A DNA stretch of 64,000 nucleotides, from contig NC_133935.1 in assembly GCF_031877795.1 (NCBI RefSeq), forward strand, positions 54,007,330 through 54,071,329. Reading direction: 5' to 3'. The DNA comes from Strix aluco (Eukaryota; Chordata; Aves; Strigiformes; Strigidae). The notes under the pieces were generated by a model. That model did no database searches, was not told the DNA's origin, and saw only the letters and a program-made list of their open reading frames with translations. Made by a program: the position numbers and the translations under genes. Positions 39,808 through 52,525 of this stretch are shown in pieces. Numbering within the stretch: the first letter of the stretch is position 1; each line of letters starts with the position of its first letter.

Positions 39808-40821
39808 CTTGAAACACCATCAGTGACAAGTGGTGTCCCTCAGGGGTCCGTACTGGGACTAGTACTGTTTAATATCTTCATCAATGACACAGACAGTGGG
39901 ATCGAGTGCACCCTCAGTAAATTTGCAGATGACACCAAGCTGAGTGGTGCAGTTGACACATCTGGGAGACAGGATGCCATCCAGAGGGACCTGGACAAGA
40001 TGGAGAAGTGGGCCCGTGTGAACCTCATGAGGTTCAACAAGGCCAAGTGCAAGGTTCTGCACATGGGTTACAGCAACCCCTGGTATCAATACAGGCTGGG
40101 GCATGAGTGGATTGAGAGCAGCCCTATGGAGAAGGACTTGGGGTTACTGGTGGATGGAAAACTGACTATGAGCCAGCAATATGTGCTCACAGCCCAGAAA
40201 GCCAAATGTATCCTGGGCTGCATCAAGAGAAGTGTGGCCAGCAGGTCAAGGGAGGTGATTCTCCCCTTCTACTCCACTCTGGTGAGATCCCACCTGGAGT
40301 ACTGTGTCCAACTCTGGAGTCCTCAGCACAGGAAAGACATGGTCCTGCTGGAGCAGGTCCAGAGAAGGGTCACAAAAATGGTCAGAGGGATGGAACACCT
40401 ATCCTATGAGGAAAGGCTAAGAGAGTTGGGGTTGTTCAGCCTGGAGAAGAGAAGGCTCTGGGGAGACCTTATTGTAGCCTTTCAGTACTTAAAAGGGGCT
40501 TGTAAGAAAGACGGGGATAGACCTTTTAGTAGGGTCTATTGTGATAGGATAAGGGGTAATGGTTTTAAACTAGAAGAGGGTAGATTCAGACTAGATATAA
40601 GGAAGAAATTTTTACAATGAGGGTGGTGAAACATGGGAACAGGTTGCTCAGAGAGATTGTAGATGTCCCATCCCTGAAAACATTCAAGGTCAGGTTGGAT
40701 GGGGCTCTGAGCAACCTGATCTAGTTGAAGATGTCCCTGCATTGCAGGGGGATTGGATTAGATGACCTTTAAAGATCCTTTCCAACCCAAGCTATTCTAT
40801 GATTCTATGATTCTATGATTC
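39808..40821 (+). mobile_element. CR1 LINE retrotransposon, 5'-truncated (copy 2)
   Basis: This plus-strand CR1 begins abruptly within the RT domain and runs through the ORF2 C-terminus and 3' UTR to a terminus of about three ATTCTATG octamers (40792-40821). About 1.0 kb of a 4.5 kb element remains. No target-site duplication is obvious, which is normal for CR1. ORF2 words such as [18 protein letters not shown] and LTMSQQ are shared almost exactly with copy 3 but not with copy 1, so copies 2 and 3 are one subfamily. They are in opposite orientation, about 12 kb apart. Confidence 0.96.
39823..40704 (+). pseudogene. CR1 ORF2 reverse transcriptase, C-terminal part, frameshifted (copy 2)
   Basis: An open frame of 265 codons (39823-40620) covers the RT domain from the GVPQGSVLG motif (residues 4-12) through the active-site FADD (residues 34-37, bases 39922-39933) and the thumb region to the RKKF block. 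It then ends early. Around 40609-40620 a one-base loss within a T run shifts the frame, and the remaining C-terminal residues continue in another frame to about 40704. Motif A and everything upstream, including the endonuclease, are missing through 5' truncation. The family protein carries out target-primed reverse transcription in the nucleus; this fragment is inactive. The methionine at the start is internal and not a true start. Confidence 0.93.
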
Positions 40822-41659
40822 CATCTTTCCTGTTGCCTAATCCTGTATGTACCTACACTTTGTCAGCAGAGTTCTTCAGTACACTGTTGTCTGCACATGA
40901 CCCAAAGTCACCAGAAGCTGTTGTGACCCATGTCCTGTGATAACTACGGTGCCACTGTGCATGACTCCTAGTGCTGCATGGCACATGAATGCACTCCCTA
41001 CACTTATAGAAGCAAGCACTGGAAGAAGTATTGCAGCAGCTGCTATTTCATTTAGAGGAGGAAGAGAAAAGTTCTGTTACACAATAGCTTAGCAATTAGA
41101 GAAGATAAGGAAAACCTGCCCTCACATCCCAAGGGAGTACTAACCCACCTCTGTCATCTCTCAGAGATGGCCTGGAGAGGGAGGCAAAGCCAAACTGCAG
41201 TAAGGGTGTCCCTGAAGCAGTCACACTGCACATGGCATAAGTGATGATTCTATAATTTGAGTGTGAGAAAGAGCCTGTGTGACTCTCCAGTTGAAGGGTC
41301 ACATACTGGCCGGGAAGGCAGGACACTTGAGTTCCCAAACCTGCCCCAGGTACAATAATTCATAAACAGCTTTGTGTTATCCATGGTAGAAGAGCAGGTG
41401 AAGCAAATCTCAAGTACTCACATATACTCACACACATGCATGTATGTAAATGTGTCCTAAGAAAAATGAGTCACTACACATCATTTTTTAGACTAATAGT
41501 GAAGATACTTAACTCTAAGGAAGAGTCCTGACTGGAGGAAGGCTCCACCTACCATTTAGTTAGCTCCAAAGCTGAGTAAAGAAATGGGGCTCAGAACATA
41601 CTTCATAATAAAAAAAAACTGGGACAGAGCAAGGACAGATAGTCAGAAGTCTGCAACAG
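40822..41659. other. Noncoding DNA between CR1 copies
   Basis: No gene or element is recognised. An alternating purine-pyrimidine CACA/CATG-rich stretch lies near 41420-41460. Confidence 0.5.
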
Positions 41660-42242
41660 CTTCCATGTAAGGAAACGATCAAATAATTCAGGACTCTACA
41701 GTCTGAGAAACAGATGACTGAGGGATGTGGCAGAAGTGTATAAAATCGTGTGATGGAGAGGGTAGCCTAGAACCAATTTTGTACTGCATCTACCAACTCA
41801 AGAGTGAGGAATATCAAATGAAGCTCCAAATAAAAATTCAAACTGAACTAAAAGGTATAGTTTTCATTAAATGGGTGGAATTCCTTTCAAGGAACATCAA
41901 AGATGCTAAAAGTTAATATGGACTTAAGTAACAATCAGATCACCTTTTCCTGTGTTCTTCCCTAGGCATCTGCTTAAGATTACTGGTAGTTTGGAGGTAG
42001 GAATATGTTTTAATTCAGGAAAAAGAACAAAAACAGTCTCCCACATCGCAAATTTTACAGTCAAGTTCCTTGGATCTTGGGAAACTGCAGGAGTCAGCCT
42101 ACTTGAAGTGCTAGTGATGAGGCTCACTCTCAAAAACCACCTTCATGATCAGAATGCCTCCCTGCCAGATGGGTATGACAGACAGCATGCTGGGCCAGGT
42201 GAATCCTTGTTCTGACCCAGCACAGCCATTCTTATGTTCACC
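41660..42242 (+). mobile_element. Ancient CR1/L3-type LINE relic with 3' end
   Basis: The plus strand begins with words equivalent to the [14 protein letters not shown] region (near 41670-41720), followed by GTGTATAAAATCGTG (41738-41752), matching the VYKIM block typical of old CR1/L3 elements. The right edge is the most telling. TTCTGACCCAGCACAGCCATTC followed by TTATGTTCA (about 42209-42240) matches the conserved 3' end of an old amniote CR1 lineage (tctgacccagtatggc..ttcttatgttc). All frames are broken. This 3' end differs from the ATTCTATG type of copies 2 and 3, so an older lineage is represented. Confidence 0.65.
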
Positions 42243-43250
42243 CAGCCTCATGGTATCTCTGTTGATTACCAGAGTCTACTGATATTGACTATCAGTATCA
42301 ACTCATTTCAGTATCTAACTCCACACATACCCCTGCTTTGTCATCCACTCAATAGGTATTACTTGACTAGAAGATACATTAGCATTGCAGGTTTGAGTGC
42401 TGCAAGCCTTTGCTTCTATTTTAAGCTAACACAGAGTCAGTTTCATGTTGTTTAGCAGGCAGTCCAACATCTGCAAAATGGACCCCGTTAGTCTGTTAAG
42501 ACACTAAGCTGAGAGCCTAGACATCATAGAGAGTGGGGAATGAATGGCGTTTGTGAGGAACAAGCTAAAACCTCTGCTGAGTGGGGAGTTACCTAGAGGC
42601 AGTCAATAGGAAATAATATTTTTAAGGAATACACTCAGGGTCACCCTCTCTGGGGTTTAGACACACTAAATACTTCAAATGGGTCAAGATGCAGATCTTA
42701 AAAGGCAAATGAGCCTATATGAAATAAGGCATAGGTGCTGAAATAAACATTCACCATCATACTCAACTGCCTACAGTCTTGTAGCTTTGAAAGTTACACA
42801 GGTTTTATAACCTCTCTCCTTACTAACTTCTATCTAGATTGCACAGGAAGTGTCAATGGTGTATTTTCAATCTTGCCCTTAACATTTCTTGAGGGGAGAA
42901 TCAGTTAGCTAAATAGAAAGAGTCTGATGAAAACTTAAAGTAGATGGAAGCAACTCCATTGTACATCCTACTCTGGGAATATATGAACCTTATGGAGTTT
43001 GAGTTTTTGTGAACCTAAGGGATTTTTAAACTCTCTGAGGGCTTGCAAAATGAATTTTGTCTCTTTTTACTCTGTCATTTAAACTCACAGTTTGTTTTAT
43101 TTCATATAAGGATAATTCAATTTTTTAAAAACCACAAAAAATGTTTTTCTAGCTACAGACAATCATGTGCAATGTATTAAGGACAGAACAGCCTCCAAGC
43201 CCAGGGTTTGGCACAGTCTCAGTCCTAAAGAGACATACTTACAAAAATTG

Positions 43251-43385
43251 GGATTTTTTTTTTCTTCCTCTTTTCTCTGTTGTTTTCCCAGGGTGTCTCT
43301 TTCTTTTTCACACAGTCAGCTCTCTGCCTCTTTTCTCACTCTGTTTTTCACCATACATACTTCTGTCTTCTCCCTTTTTTATAGT
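43251..43385. repeat. Pyrimidine-rich low-complexity tract
   Basis: T and C dominate for about 135 bases, with short interruptions. Several TTTTCCCAG or TTTTTATAG words inside resemble splice acceptors, for example the AG at 43290-43291. No adjacent coding exon is recognisable, so these are expected by composition. Confidence 0.7.
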
Positions 43386-45980
43386 CACCCTTAAAAAGAT
43401 CAGTAAGATGTGGTCCCAGTAACACTGGAGTAGACATCAAAATTTTTAATTAATATTTCAGCAGGTTTGAAATCTGTCAGAATGTTTTAGCCCACGTCTA
43501 ATAAGAACAGGATGTCCATGGATTATTTCCAGCACTCTCTCTTGTGAGTTTATCGCTTCTGATTCAGAAGCATGGCATTTTGACTAGCACCAGGCCAAAC
43601 CTTCAAAAAGTATTAATTCAAATTAAATTTTGAATTTGTTTGGGTGTCTTCATGCTCCCTTTTGCATACATTCATCATGAATATGCCATTATGTGAAATG
43701 ATGACAGAAATGATCAGAATAAGAAGTTAATTTTAACTAAATACATTAAAAATTCAACAGCTGAGAAGAACCCGGAGATCAGAAAGTTTTTTAACAAATT
43801 TGAGATAGCTGTAAACAGTTAATGAGGTTTTCTTTAAGAAAAGAAAAAAAATCTAAACATTTACACAGGTATGTATCAGTAAAATACTCAGCACAAATAT
43901 TAAGCATTGTCTTTATCAGAGACAGAGTTGAATTAATGGTTCATTCAACTACTCTGAAGCAACAGCCCAACCTCCAGGGCCTCAACCACTGGCATCAGGA
44001 GAAAATTTAAAAGTAAACCCAGCTTCTATTATTGTGGCATGTCATCACGCACATCACCAGTAGCAGCACACCTCAAATCTTACCTATTCTCTCGCAAAAG
44101 CATCTTAAAAGTCTAGGAGGTTTATTTTATATTATTCATAACATCACGATATTTGTTTGAAGGATGGAGCAAGAGCCACTGGTTTCTAACCAGCTTCCTT
44201 CCTCAGAGACAGGTCAAAGTCCAAGAGCATCTTCCAAGTTGAAGAAAGAAAACTTGAACATTTATAAAGCAAGGTAACTTCCAAAGAATAGTAAATAATG
44301 TGCTATCAGAGGCATAAGTTTCACAAGTCACATTTTTTATGCAAAGAATAACAGAAGGTGCATTCTCACACCAGCAAATGCTGTTGTTCCTGAGCCTGGT
44401 TTGCACAGAGGATGCAGTTTATTGGTTCTTTCTTGTGTCACAAAATGTAGAGTAGTTCACAGGTTATAGTGATTCAAATTTCCATATTTTGAAAGACTGT
44501 AATTGCTTCTCCAGACTGTAAAATCAAATACTTCTCTTGTGGCCCAATGCAAAACCTCATGCCCACCCAACCAGCAGAATGTCAGGGTTGCAGTGCTGGC
44601 CACTCTGCACTGGCTTAAATATCCAGGTAAAAAAAGGAGAGGTGTGCATTGATTTGGGGCATACTTTATTTGACACATGTATACATTTAGAAATATTTAT
44701 TGCATCACAGCTACTGCCAAAACCCAAGTAAGTAGATTTTGGATCTGAATTTACCTTTTTGTTGCATTTTTAAGGTAAAGTCCAACAACACGGGTCAATC
44801 TACTCTCAGCTTACCGTCTTTTAAAGTACAGTGATAAACTCCTTATTACTGATAGCAGCATTAGCATTAGTATTTGCCTGTTACTGTGTTGCCTGGAATT
44901 CCTTGGCAGAAATCAGGATTCTGCCTGTCTAGACGCTGCAAACGGGACTTCGTGAAGAGGGTCAGTATTAACTGTGATTATTAGAGTTAACTGTAACCAG
45001 AACCACTGCTCAAAGAAAAACTTTGGAAAAACTTGGACCCGCATTCAAACTAGCTGCTCTGGCCACAGAAGTGGTCAGATTGCTTAGTCTGCATTCTTGA
45101 AGCCCTTAGTTGATAACTCTGACTAGCTTTAAACTGGATCCCCTTTTCCTGTCAAAATCCCAAGAAAGAAAATCAACAGAAACAATGGAGGAGAAGAGGG
45201 TGTTATTCTACCTCACAAAGTATTAACTGAACACAGAATAAGGATAGAAGCATCACCAAAATGTAAGGAAAATGCAGTTTTATATATTGCAGGCAGTATA
45301 TTGCCTACATCTGAAAGGTTCTTTCTTTTTCTCTAGAAGCAAAGAGGAGGCTGTAAGCACAAACAAATGGTAAAACTAATATGAACAAAACAGGAAGAAC
45401 TAAAAAAAAGACATCATGGAGTAGTTAGATTCTGTCTCTTCAATAGTTAATTACCATCTTGCATTGGTGTACTTGCACAATCTCAAAACACTTTATTATT
45501 GAGAAATGAACACAGATTATTTTCTTTACAAATATGACAGCCAGAATTTCTGTATTACTTCATAGGAGGTTCCTTTCCTTTACAAAATGCCACGACTCCA
45601 GTCAGCAAACAATACAGTTTTGTTAACTAGTTACCCAACCTCACATGCAAAGTAATAAACCTTGTGATACATTGCTCTTGCTCCATAAACTCTCCCACAA
45701 ATAAATGTCTTTTGACGATAAAGAAGCAATATCTCCCATCCCCCTTGAGTGAATATGTGTTAGTTCTGAAGCATTTCTGTGCAACAATGAATCTACAGAA
45801 AAAAACTTGAGGTGATGGCACAGATTTCACAAAGTATATTACAAAGTGCTTACATTGTAAATTCCTCTGTACCCACAGTTAAAGGGGACATGTAGCAGCT
45901 TGCTGCTTTGCTGTAGGAGAACCTGCAACACAGATGCAAAATAATGAAAGAGAGCCGAAGCCAGAGAACTCAACTTCTCG

Positions 45981-46019
45981 CAGCATTTGTATTTCTCCTC
46001 ATTTGAAATACAAATGCTG
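45981..46019. repeat. Perfect 15-bp inverted repeat, 9-base loop
   Basis: The arms CAGCATTTGTATTTC (45981-45995) and GAAATACAAATGCTG (46005-46019) are exact reverse complements around TCCTCATTT. Pairing does not extend beyond the arms, so the stem is shorter than a normal microRNA precursor (about 22 pairs or more). It may be a small inverted duplication, a cruciform-prone site or the trace of a miniature inverted-repeat element. Confidence 0.92.
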
Positions 46020-48420
46020 ATCTTGACACTTTCCTCAGCTGTTTTAATTAGTTGATGTATTCTAGATGTAAACAGTTAGATCAACGTGCTTTCCTTCTCA
46101 CTTAAAACTGTGCATTTTTCCTGTGTGACTAAATACTTTAAGAAAACTCCTCTGTCTAACCTGAAAAGAACTCATTGACACATTATTATATTTCATAACT
46201 AATTAGAGTACTTTGAGTATGTGATTTACCATAAGCTTTATCTGATTGCATTTGATCTGCCTGACCTTTTAATCAAAAGGGGAAATAGATTTATCTGTGG
46301 TGAAAACATGACACGATTACCAATTCTGCCTTACTTTCTAGAATCTATAAGAACTTTTTGTACCTAGGTTTTACAACTGTATTGTGAGTCATCTTCCTAG
46401 CACAGAGATGTCATCATGTTTATGACACCATGTTTTCTTTTTCTTGCCCCAATTTCCGTTCTGGCTTTAACTGAACAGTTTAACCTTAGACTTTCTCCAT
46501 TGCTTCCTGTGTTAAATCCGTGCTTCTGAGAACTCTTTGCTGATCTCTTAACCTTTTGCATTCATGTTTACTATCTATTGCATAGTCACTATTAAAATTG
46601 GTAACATTTTCCTTGAAACATTTTTAAGGTTATTGAAGTATTTTGGACTGTTGCCTGTTAGTAATCTGACTACAAAGAATACTGTAAATCAGTGCTTGGC
46701 CAGTTGAACGATGATTGTTGCTCATGTTATTGGTGTTCTCAAACATTCTCATTCTCAAATGCCTGGGATTCTGTTGCAACAGCAGCTTCACAAATACAGG
46801 AAGAAAGAGTACAAAAGAACTCACTGTTGCCCAGATGATACAGGTTTTAAAATTCTTTAACCAAAATGACACATGACTTTCATCAATGAACAATGTTGTA
46901 ATGGTTCTCACACTCCTGGCCAGGGTCAAAACAGCTGGTTTTTAAGAGCAATTTTTTTACAGAAGCTAAAATGTTAAGTCCGTGCTTTAGCTCTTATGCT
47001 TCTAAGTAGAAAATTTCAAATGCAAGCGGCTACAATAATTAGATTTAATACATCATACTGCAATGTACTATCATGAAGCCAAAGAAGAAATTTGGAAGCT
47101 TTTGTTTTCTCATGGTGAAAAACATAATAAATGTGCATATTTTCAGACTATTTGTCCTAAAAAAGTTGAACAAAATGTCCTACCTGTGCCCAGTCATCTG
47201 CACAGTCTTCCAAATAATTTCTAGAATATTTTAACATATTTATCCTAGAACAGTTTGAGAAATTATTGTCTCATGGTTGCTTCACTTCTCACTGGTTTCA
47301 GTGGTAAAACCAGTTTAAGAAGCCTGGGCTTCTCCTGTTCCACCACACCAGTTTGCTGCCTCCCCAGCAACACTTGTGGAGCTGTTGGTGGGGCTCTGCG
47401 AGAAGGTGGATTGTTGAAAGGATCTAGGTTATGAGTAACCGTGGAGAGGCTGATACACTGTGGTGTAGGAATGAGAGATGAGCAGAAAAGGCACATGCAA
47501 TGAGGCAGGACTCCTTGAACTGACATTACCTTCATAACACAGACTGACATCCTGAGAAATATCCTCCTGTGGCTGGGGAGCAGCTATGGGGAGGTGTGAA
47601 GAACTCTGCTACAAGTTCCTAACACCTTCAGTGAAGGGAAGAAGGCACCAAGTCCTTAGCAGCAGTTGTGACTTCCAAAGGCAAGTTAATCACAGGCATT
47701 AAAGAGGTTACAAACTCACCCCCCCAGAGTCTACAAGCTACAGCTAAAAAATTCCTCACTTTCTTAGGACTGCTTGTTCCTTCAGATGTTCTGATGTTGC
47801 TATTTCACTGATGCTGCTGTCACCTTACACATTTTTCTTAACTGAAAAATGCACTGAAGGCGAGGCTAGAATTAAAGAAAGCCCAGTCAAACTTCTCTGG
47901 TTGTGGCAGATCCAGTGTCAGTGGTTACCCATGCAGACTTCCCCAAGCTGCTTATTCAGGCCTCACCACCCATCCCAGGTGAGATGGCAGCACCTTCCCA
48001 TCCGCTGGCGTCACAGTGTGCAGTCTCCTCTAACCCAGTTCTGTCAAAGTTGATCCAGGGTGGTTTTTTTTTTTTAATATCCCTCACTATGAAGTATTTA
48101 AACTCACTCAAATCACATAAAATGACAGAATCATGTTAATGAGTAATCAGACATTCAATTCTGCTGGAGGCTGGTGGTAGGGAGGGGGACAAAAATTTCC
48201 AGTTGGAAGAAAGTGGCAGACAGGTGACAACAGCCACCATATGTAGTCTCATACTGGCTAACAGAGCTGGACCTAACCCTTCAGTTACTCCTAACTGATG
48301 CTTTTCAGTCAGTCAACAGCATCTGTTGCTCAAGAACAAGTAGACAAGACAACTCAAGAGTGTCCTAGGCCAGACAGTATCTTGATTTTGGGATAAAAGA
48401 TGAAAAAGCAATAACAACAA

Positions 48421-48464
48421 CCAAAAAAAAAAAAACCAACCCACAAATTAAAAAAAAAAAAAAA
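48421..48464. repeat. A-rich tract
   Basis: A12 (48423-48434), then CCAACCCACAAATT, then a long A run (48448-48464). A similar A-run plus CCAAACCCACACC arrangement occurs at 62442-62483. It could be a decayed poly-A tail, but no retrosequence is recognised upstream. Confidence 0.7.
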
Positions 48465-50395
48465 GTTTAAGCTTTTGTTTTCATGTCATAAAGTACAAAA
48501 AATTGAAAATATTCATTTAAGTTTCAACTTTTCATTTCAGGTAACAATACTCCTTGAAATGCAAAATAACAGCTTTGAGTTTTGCAAAATTATGCAGCAA
48601 GTTAGTCTCTTAGGACGTGCATTTCCAAACTTTGATAAACCATCAAGACACCACTGACTTATTTTCTTGGATTTCTCAAGTACCTTTTTCCACCAAATAT
48701 GTTTCAGTTGTGGTCATACGCCATTGATTTGGTATCTACATTTGCTCTCTTTTGGACTGGACTTGCATTGAGCAAACCTTGAGTTAAATCCAAGTCAGTT
48801 CATTCAAAATTTGACTGTGCCAGAAATGGACCTTTTTGATGGCAAAAATCGCTTATTAATTATTTTAATGTTTGAGATACTATGGATGAGATTCTGGTTT
48901 TATTATCCTGATAGAATGCCGTGTCACTCAGTCAAGAGCAATATAAAGCAAAACAGTGCTTTATATCAGGCTGTATTGTTGTTCACTGAGTAACACAGCA
49001 GCAAGAATCAGCCTCTGAATCATTTATATCTTAAGGGGAAATTACCTAGCTGACACAACATTCTTTAATGCAATTTTTTCATGTCTTATTCCTTCCAAAG
49101 GAAATGCAGGGCTATACTTTAGAAACCATGTAATACATAGCAGGTATGGTATTTGGTAACTTTACTTGCATTAAATAAGCAAGTACTCCTAAAAAACCCT
49201 CACAAAAATGTAAGTTTTGTCTTGGGAATCCTGCCTTACCATAACTAAAACAAAGGAGTTAAGTATAAGTGTGCATTGGTTTTGCAGCTAATTTCAAGGT
49301 TGATGAGCAGGCACAACATTTTTAAAAGTTTGCTTGTGGATCTCTATTTTTTCATACGCTGAGATAAATGTCAGAAAGTATAAGTGCCAGTGCAGCTCAA
49401 ACTATTTGTTTTCTTGTAACTGGCCTTGGAAACGAGTGCAATCATTGTTAGCAAGAACAGCAAATTCATCTTCATCGTGAGTTTAGATAAGGAAAGATTC
49501 TACAGTGAGTTTTAAGAAAGAAAAGCACTTTCCACACCAAAATATATTGTCAAAAGACCATTCCTGTAAAGTATCTGTTTATTGGAATTTATTGAAAAAA
49601 AAATAACTGTAATAGAAACATTAATTTAAAACACATGAAATTTTGAAAAACTTGTGTGAAATCCAAATATGTTGGGTAGCTCATTATCACAGGGAAGCAC
49701 TGATGAATGTAAAAAAAAAAATCCTCATCAGTATTTTTTTTAGAAAAATACAATTTCCTAATGAAACATGCCATTTATAGCACTTAAGTCAGGAAAAAAA
49801 AATACACTTTCAAAAGTGAAAATTAACAAGCTTTTCCATGAATAGGAAAACATATACACCATGGTTTACTCAGAGCACTACAACAGCTCTGGCTCCTGAA
49901 TATTTGTTCCCTTGCAACAATACTTCCAGTTCCTGCTCACATTCCTAACCCTTTCTTTCTCTCCCTATTTAAGAACACCTTTTTTTAAAAGAAACTAGGC
50001 TAAACTCAATTTAATTTATCACAAAACAGTTTAAATTATGAAAATATTAAAACAAAGTTCTAGTACAATTATGTAGGGCTGATTTCTACAACCACAAACA
50101 CAAAGTGGGAGGGACCACAGAAAATATAACTCCCCTGGTTGTGTGGAAGAGACACTGATGCTTCAGGCTATTGCTTTTTCAGCTTTGGACCTCATGAAGA
50201 CCCTCATCAGCACTGTTGCTCAGCGCTCCCCAGGCCTGGACAGTTTGACACAACTTCTCTTCAACTCCCTCAAGTCATGACATATCGGTAGAAAAATTCT
50301 CTGTTCACACCATGCCTGTCCTGTGAGCTTCAGTAATGAAGAATCACTGACCAGGACATTCCACACCCATTACGTTGTAAGTTACAATAGTTATC

Positions 50396-51150
50396 CCAGA
50401 TCTGGGACTTTTCAGTACTTTCATTAATGATTGGTACAATGGAATCAATAGCACTCATATTGGCTTTGGAAAGGATGCAATGCTTTGGAAAAGCTGGAAG
50501 CCCTACACAGATGGCAGGATTTGAATTCAGAAGGATAAACTGAAGAAATAGGATGCATTACCAAAATAAGATGCATGTGGTCATTAAACAAATGGAATGC
50601 ATTTTACTAAGGACAAATCCAAAGCACAGCACTTGGTAATAATTGACTGAACAAATAGAAGATGGGGATGACCGGGCAGCAGTTCCACAAATGGGATCAG
50701 AGGTCACAGTGGGTCACAGATTGAATATGCGTCAGCGATGCCACAAGGTTGCAAGAAAAGCAAATATCATCCTGGAAAAGTGTCAATAGGAAGGCTTCGT
50801 TCAGATGAAGTACTATCTTCGGTCTGAAGCATCATTTCCAGGAATGCCAGGAATCAAACGGAGAGAGTACAGAGGAAAGCAAGTAGAGCTCTCCGAGTCT
50901 GGGAATTGAAAGGACCAGGCTCTTCATCATCTACAAATGAGAAGACTGCGGGGAGACATGATAATGGTCTTCAGGCATGTAAAAGGCTACTGCATACAGA
51001 ACAGACGGCAGGGGACTTAAATTGCAACAAAGGAGAATTGAACAAATCTCCACCAATAATGATTTAGGCATACTTGGATATGCCTTAAGAACAGAGGATG
51101 GACTAGCTGATGTTCAAGGGCTACTTGCTTTGTCTGTTTTCTATGACTTC
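50396..51150 (+). mobile_element. Ancient, degraded CR1 relic
   Basis: A long co-linear match to the old CR1 ORF2 can be followed on the plus strand. It begins with GGGACTTTTCAGTACTTTCATTAATGA (LFNIFIND block, about 50404-50430) and AATGGAATGCATTTTACTAAGGACAA (NRMxFNxxK block, near 50590). Next come GTCACAGTGGGTCACAGATT with the following GAATATGCGTCAG (VDHKLNMSQ block, near 50703-50735) and GCAAATATCATCCTGG (50760-50775). Later blocks are GGGGAGACATGATAATGGTCTTCA (about 50951-50974, RGDMI block), TTAAATTGCAACAAAGG (near 51016) and a faint 3' end near 51150. All frames contain stops and indels. Confidence 0.75.
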
Positions 51151-52361
51151 TTTAATGCAACATTCAATAAATACTTTTAATTGCTCCAGAAATAAAATAC
51201 AAACAGGTCAGCAGCTTTGGAGATTCTTTTTCAGTGTATGTGTAAGTTAATATAGTACTTCCCAACTAAAAACCACTCCCTCTAAATTTAAGAAAAAGTC
51301 AAAGACCAACATCTCTACACCAAATGTGAGAAAAGGTAGGAAGTAGAAAAACGGCTTCTTGGGAAATAATTTTTCCAAAAAAGAAAAAAACACAGTAACA
51401 AGATGATTCCTCAAAACATTCATGACTCTATTAATGTCTGACAACTGTATATGAATGCTAAGGACTTTTATAAGAACTTGCTTCATGACCAAATGAATCA
51501 ACAAACTTTAGAAAAATAACTATTTCTTGTGTAGGCACAACATTTTAGAATAAAGTATTCGCCTTGTTCTTCAAAGTAATTTTTTTCTTGGAATGTTTTT
51601 TTACCACAGGAAAATTTTAGCTACAGAGTTAGAACTGATTCATTATTGCAACTATTTTACTACACCAGCCACAAAAGGAAGGAGACTGGTTCCTTAGGCC
51701 TCCAATTAACCAGAACCTGCTCTCTGGAGTCCAGGGTGGGCTCAGTGTTCTTTTTTTTAAAAAAAAAAAAAAAAAACAAAAACAAAAAAACCCCAAAAAC
51801 TAGATAAATTCTAACAAGGGTTTTAATTGAATTATCCCTTTGCTTGGGAACATATTTCCTGGTATTGTCTAAGTTGGCAGGAGAAAAGAAGGCAATGCTT
51901 TGTGTCAAATGCTTCTCCTTTATAGAAAGGAGCATGTCTCTCATTTGTTTCATTCACAAGTGCATTTGCACAGAAAGGAATAATCTGGGTTTTTAAATTT
52001 AGAGGAAGGATTGCACAGATAGTCTGGAATAAATTCTCTGATCAGCTACAGTCAATAATATTATATTAGCAGATAATCTGCCTCAATATGGACTCTGCCT
52101 TGCACTGCTTGTATGGTAGTATTTGATGTTAGTCAATGCCTGCACCTCATTTATACAATTGTTATCTTACACCTACAAGAGTACAATAACATCAAAGTAA
52201 TTTCATGCTTTACAACTGTGAGAGGATAAATTTTACAATATCTTTTTGCTAAACATTCAAGGTAGCTATCTTTGTGCCAAAGTAAGATAGCTGGGCATTG
52301 AAACAAAAGTCTATGAGACATACAACGAAGAAAATTACATTTGAGAGACAGGGAGAGAGGC
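51151..52361. other. Noncoding DNA with one T/A tract, no gene seen
   Basis: A T8A18 tract at 51751-51776 is followed by an A-rich tail with single C interruptions to about 51800. No coding or element signal is recognised around it. Confidence 0.55.
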
Positions 52362-52467
52362 AGAAGAGAGGAAGGGAGGAAGAGAGAAAGAGGAGAGAAA
52401 GGGAGAGAAAGAGAGAGAAAGGAAGGAAAAAAGAAAAAAGAAAAAAGAAAAAAGAAAAAAGAAAAAA

Positions 52468-52524
<57 letters not shown>

Positions 52525-52525
52525 A
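52362..52525 (+). repeat. 164-base pure-purine tract with (GAAAAAA)6 and (GAAA)13
   Basis: Every base from 52362 to 52525 is A or G. The left part is irregular GA-rich. It is followed by six perfect GAAAAAA heptamers (52426-52467) and then about thirteen GAAA tetramers (52471-52525). Long polypurine-polypyrimidine tracts can form triplex (H-DNA) and are prone to length change. Open frames of about 80-125 codons through it are low-complexity artefacts. Confidence 0.97.

Larger units (their letters stand above)
42243..50395. other. Noncoding DNA, no gene seen
   Basis: Features seen are a long pyrimidine-rich stretch at 43251-43385, a perfect 15-bp hairpin at 45981-46019 and paired A runs at 48423-48434 and 48448-48464. 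Open frames are short and without recognisable domains. No transposable element is recognised until 50396. Confidence 0.5.
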
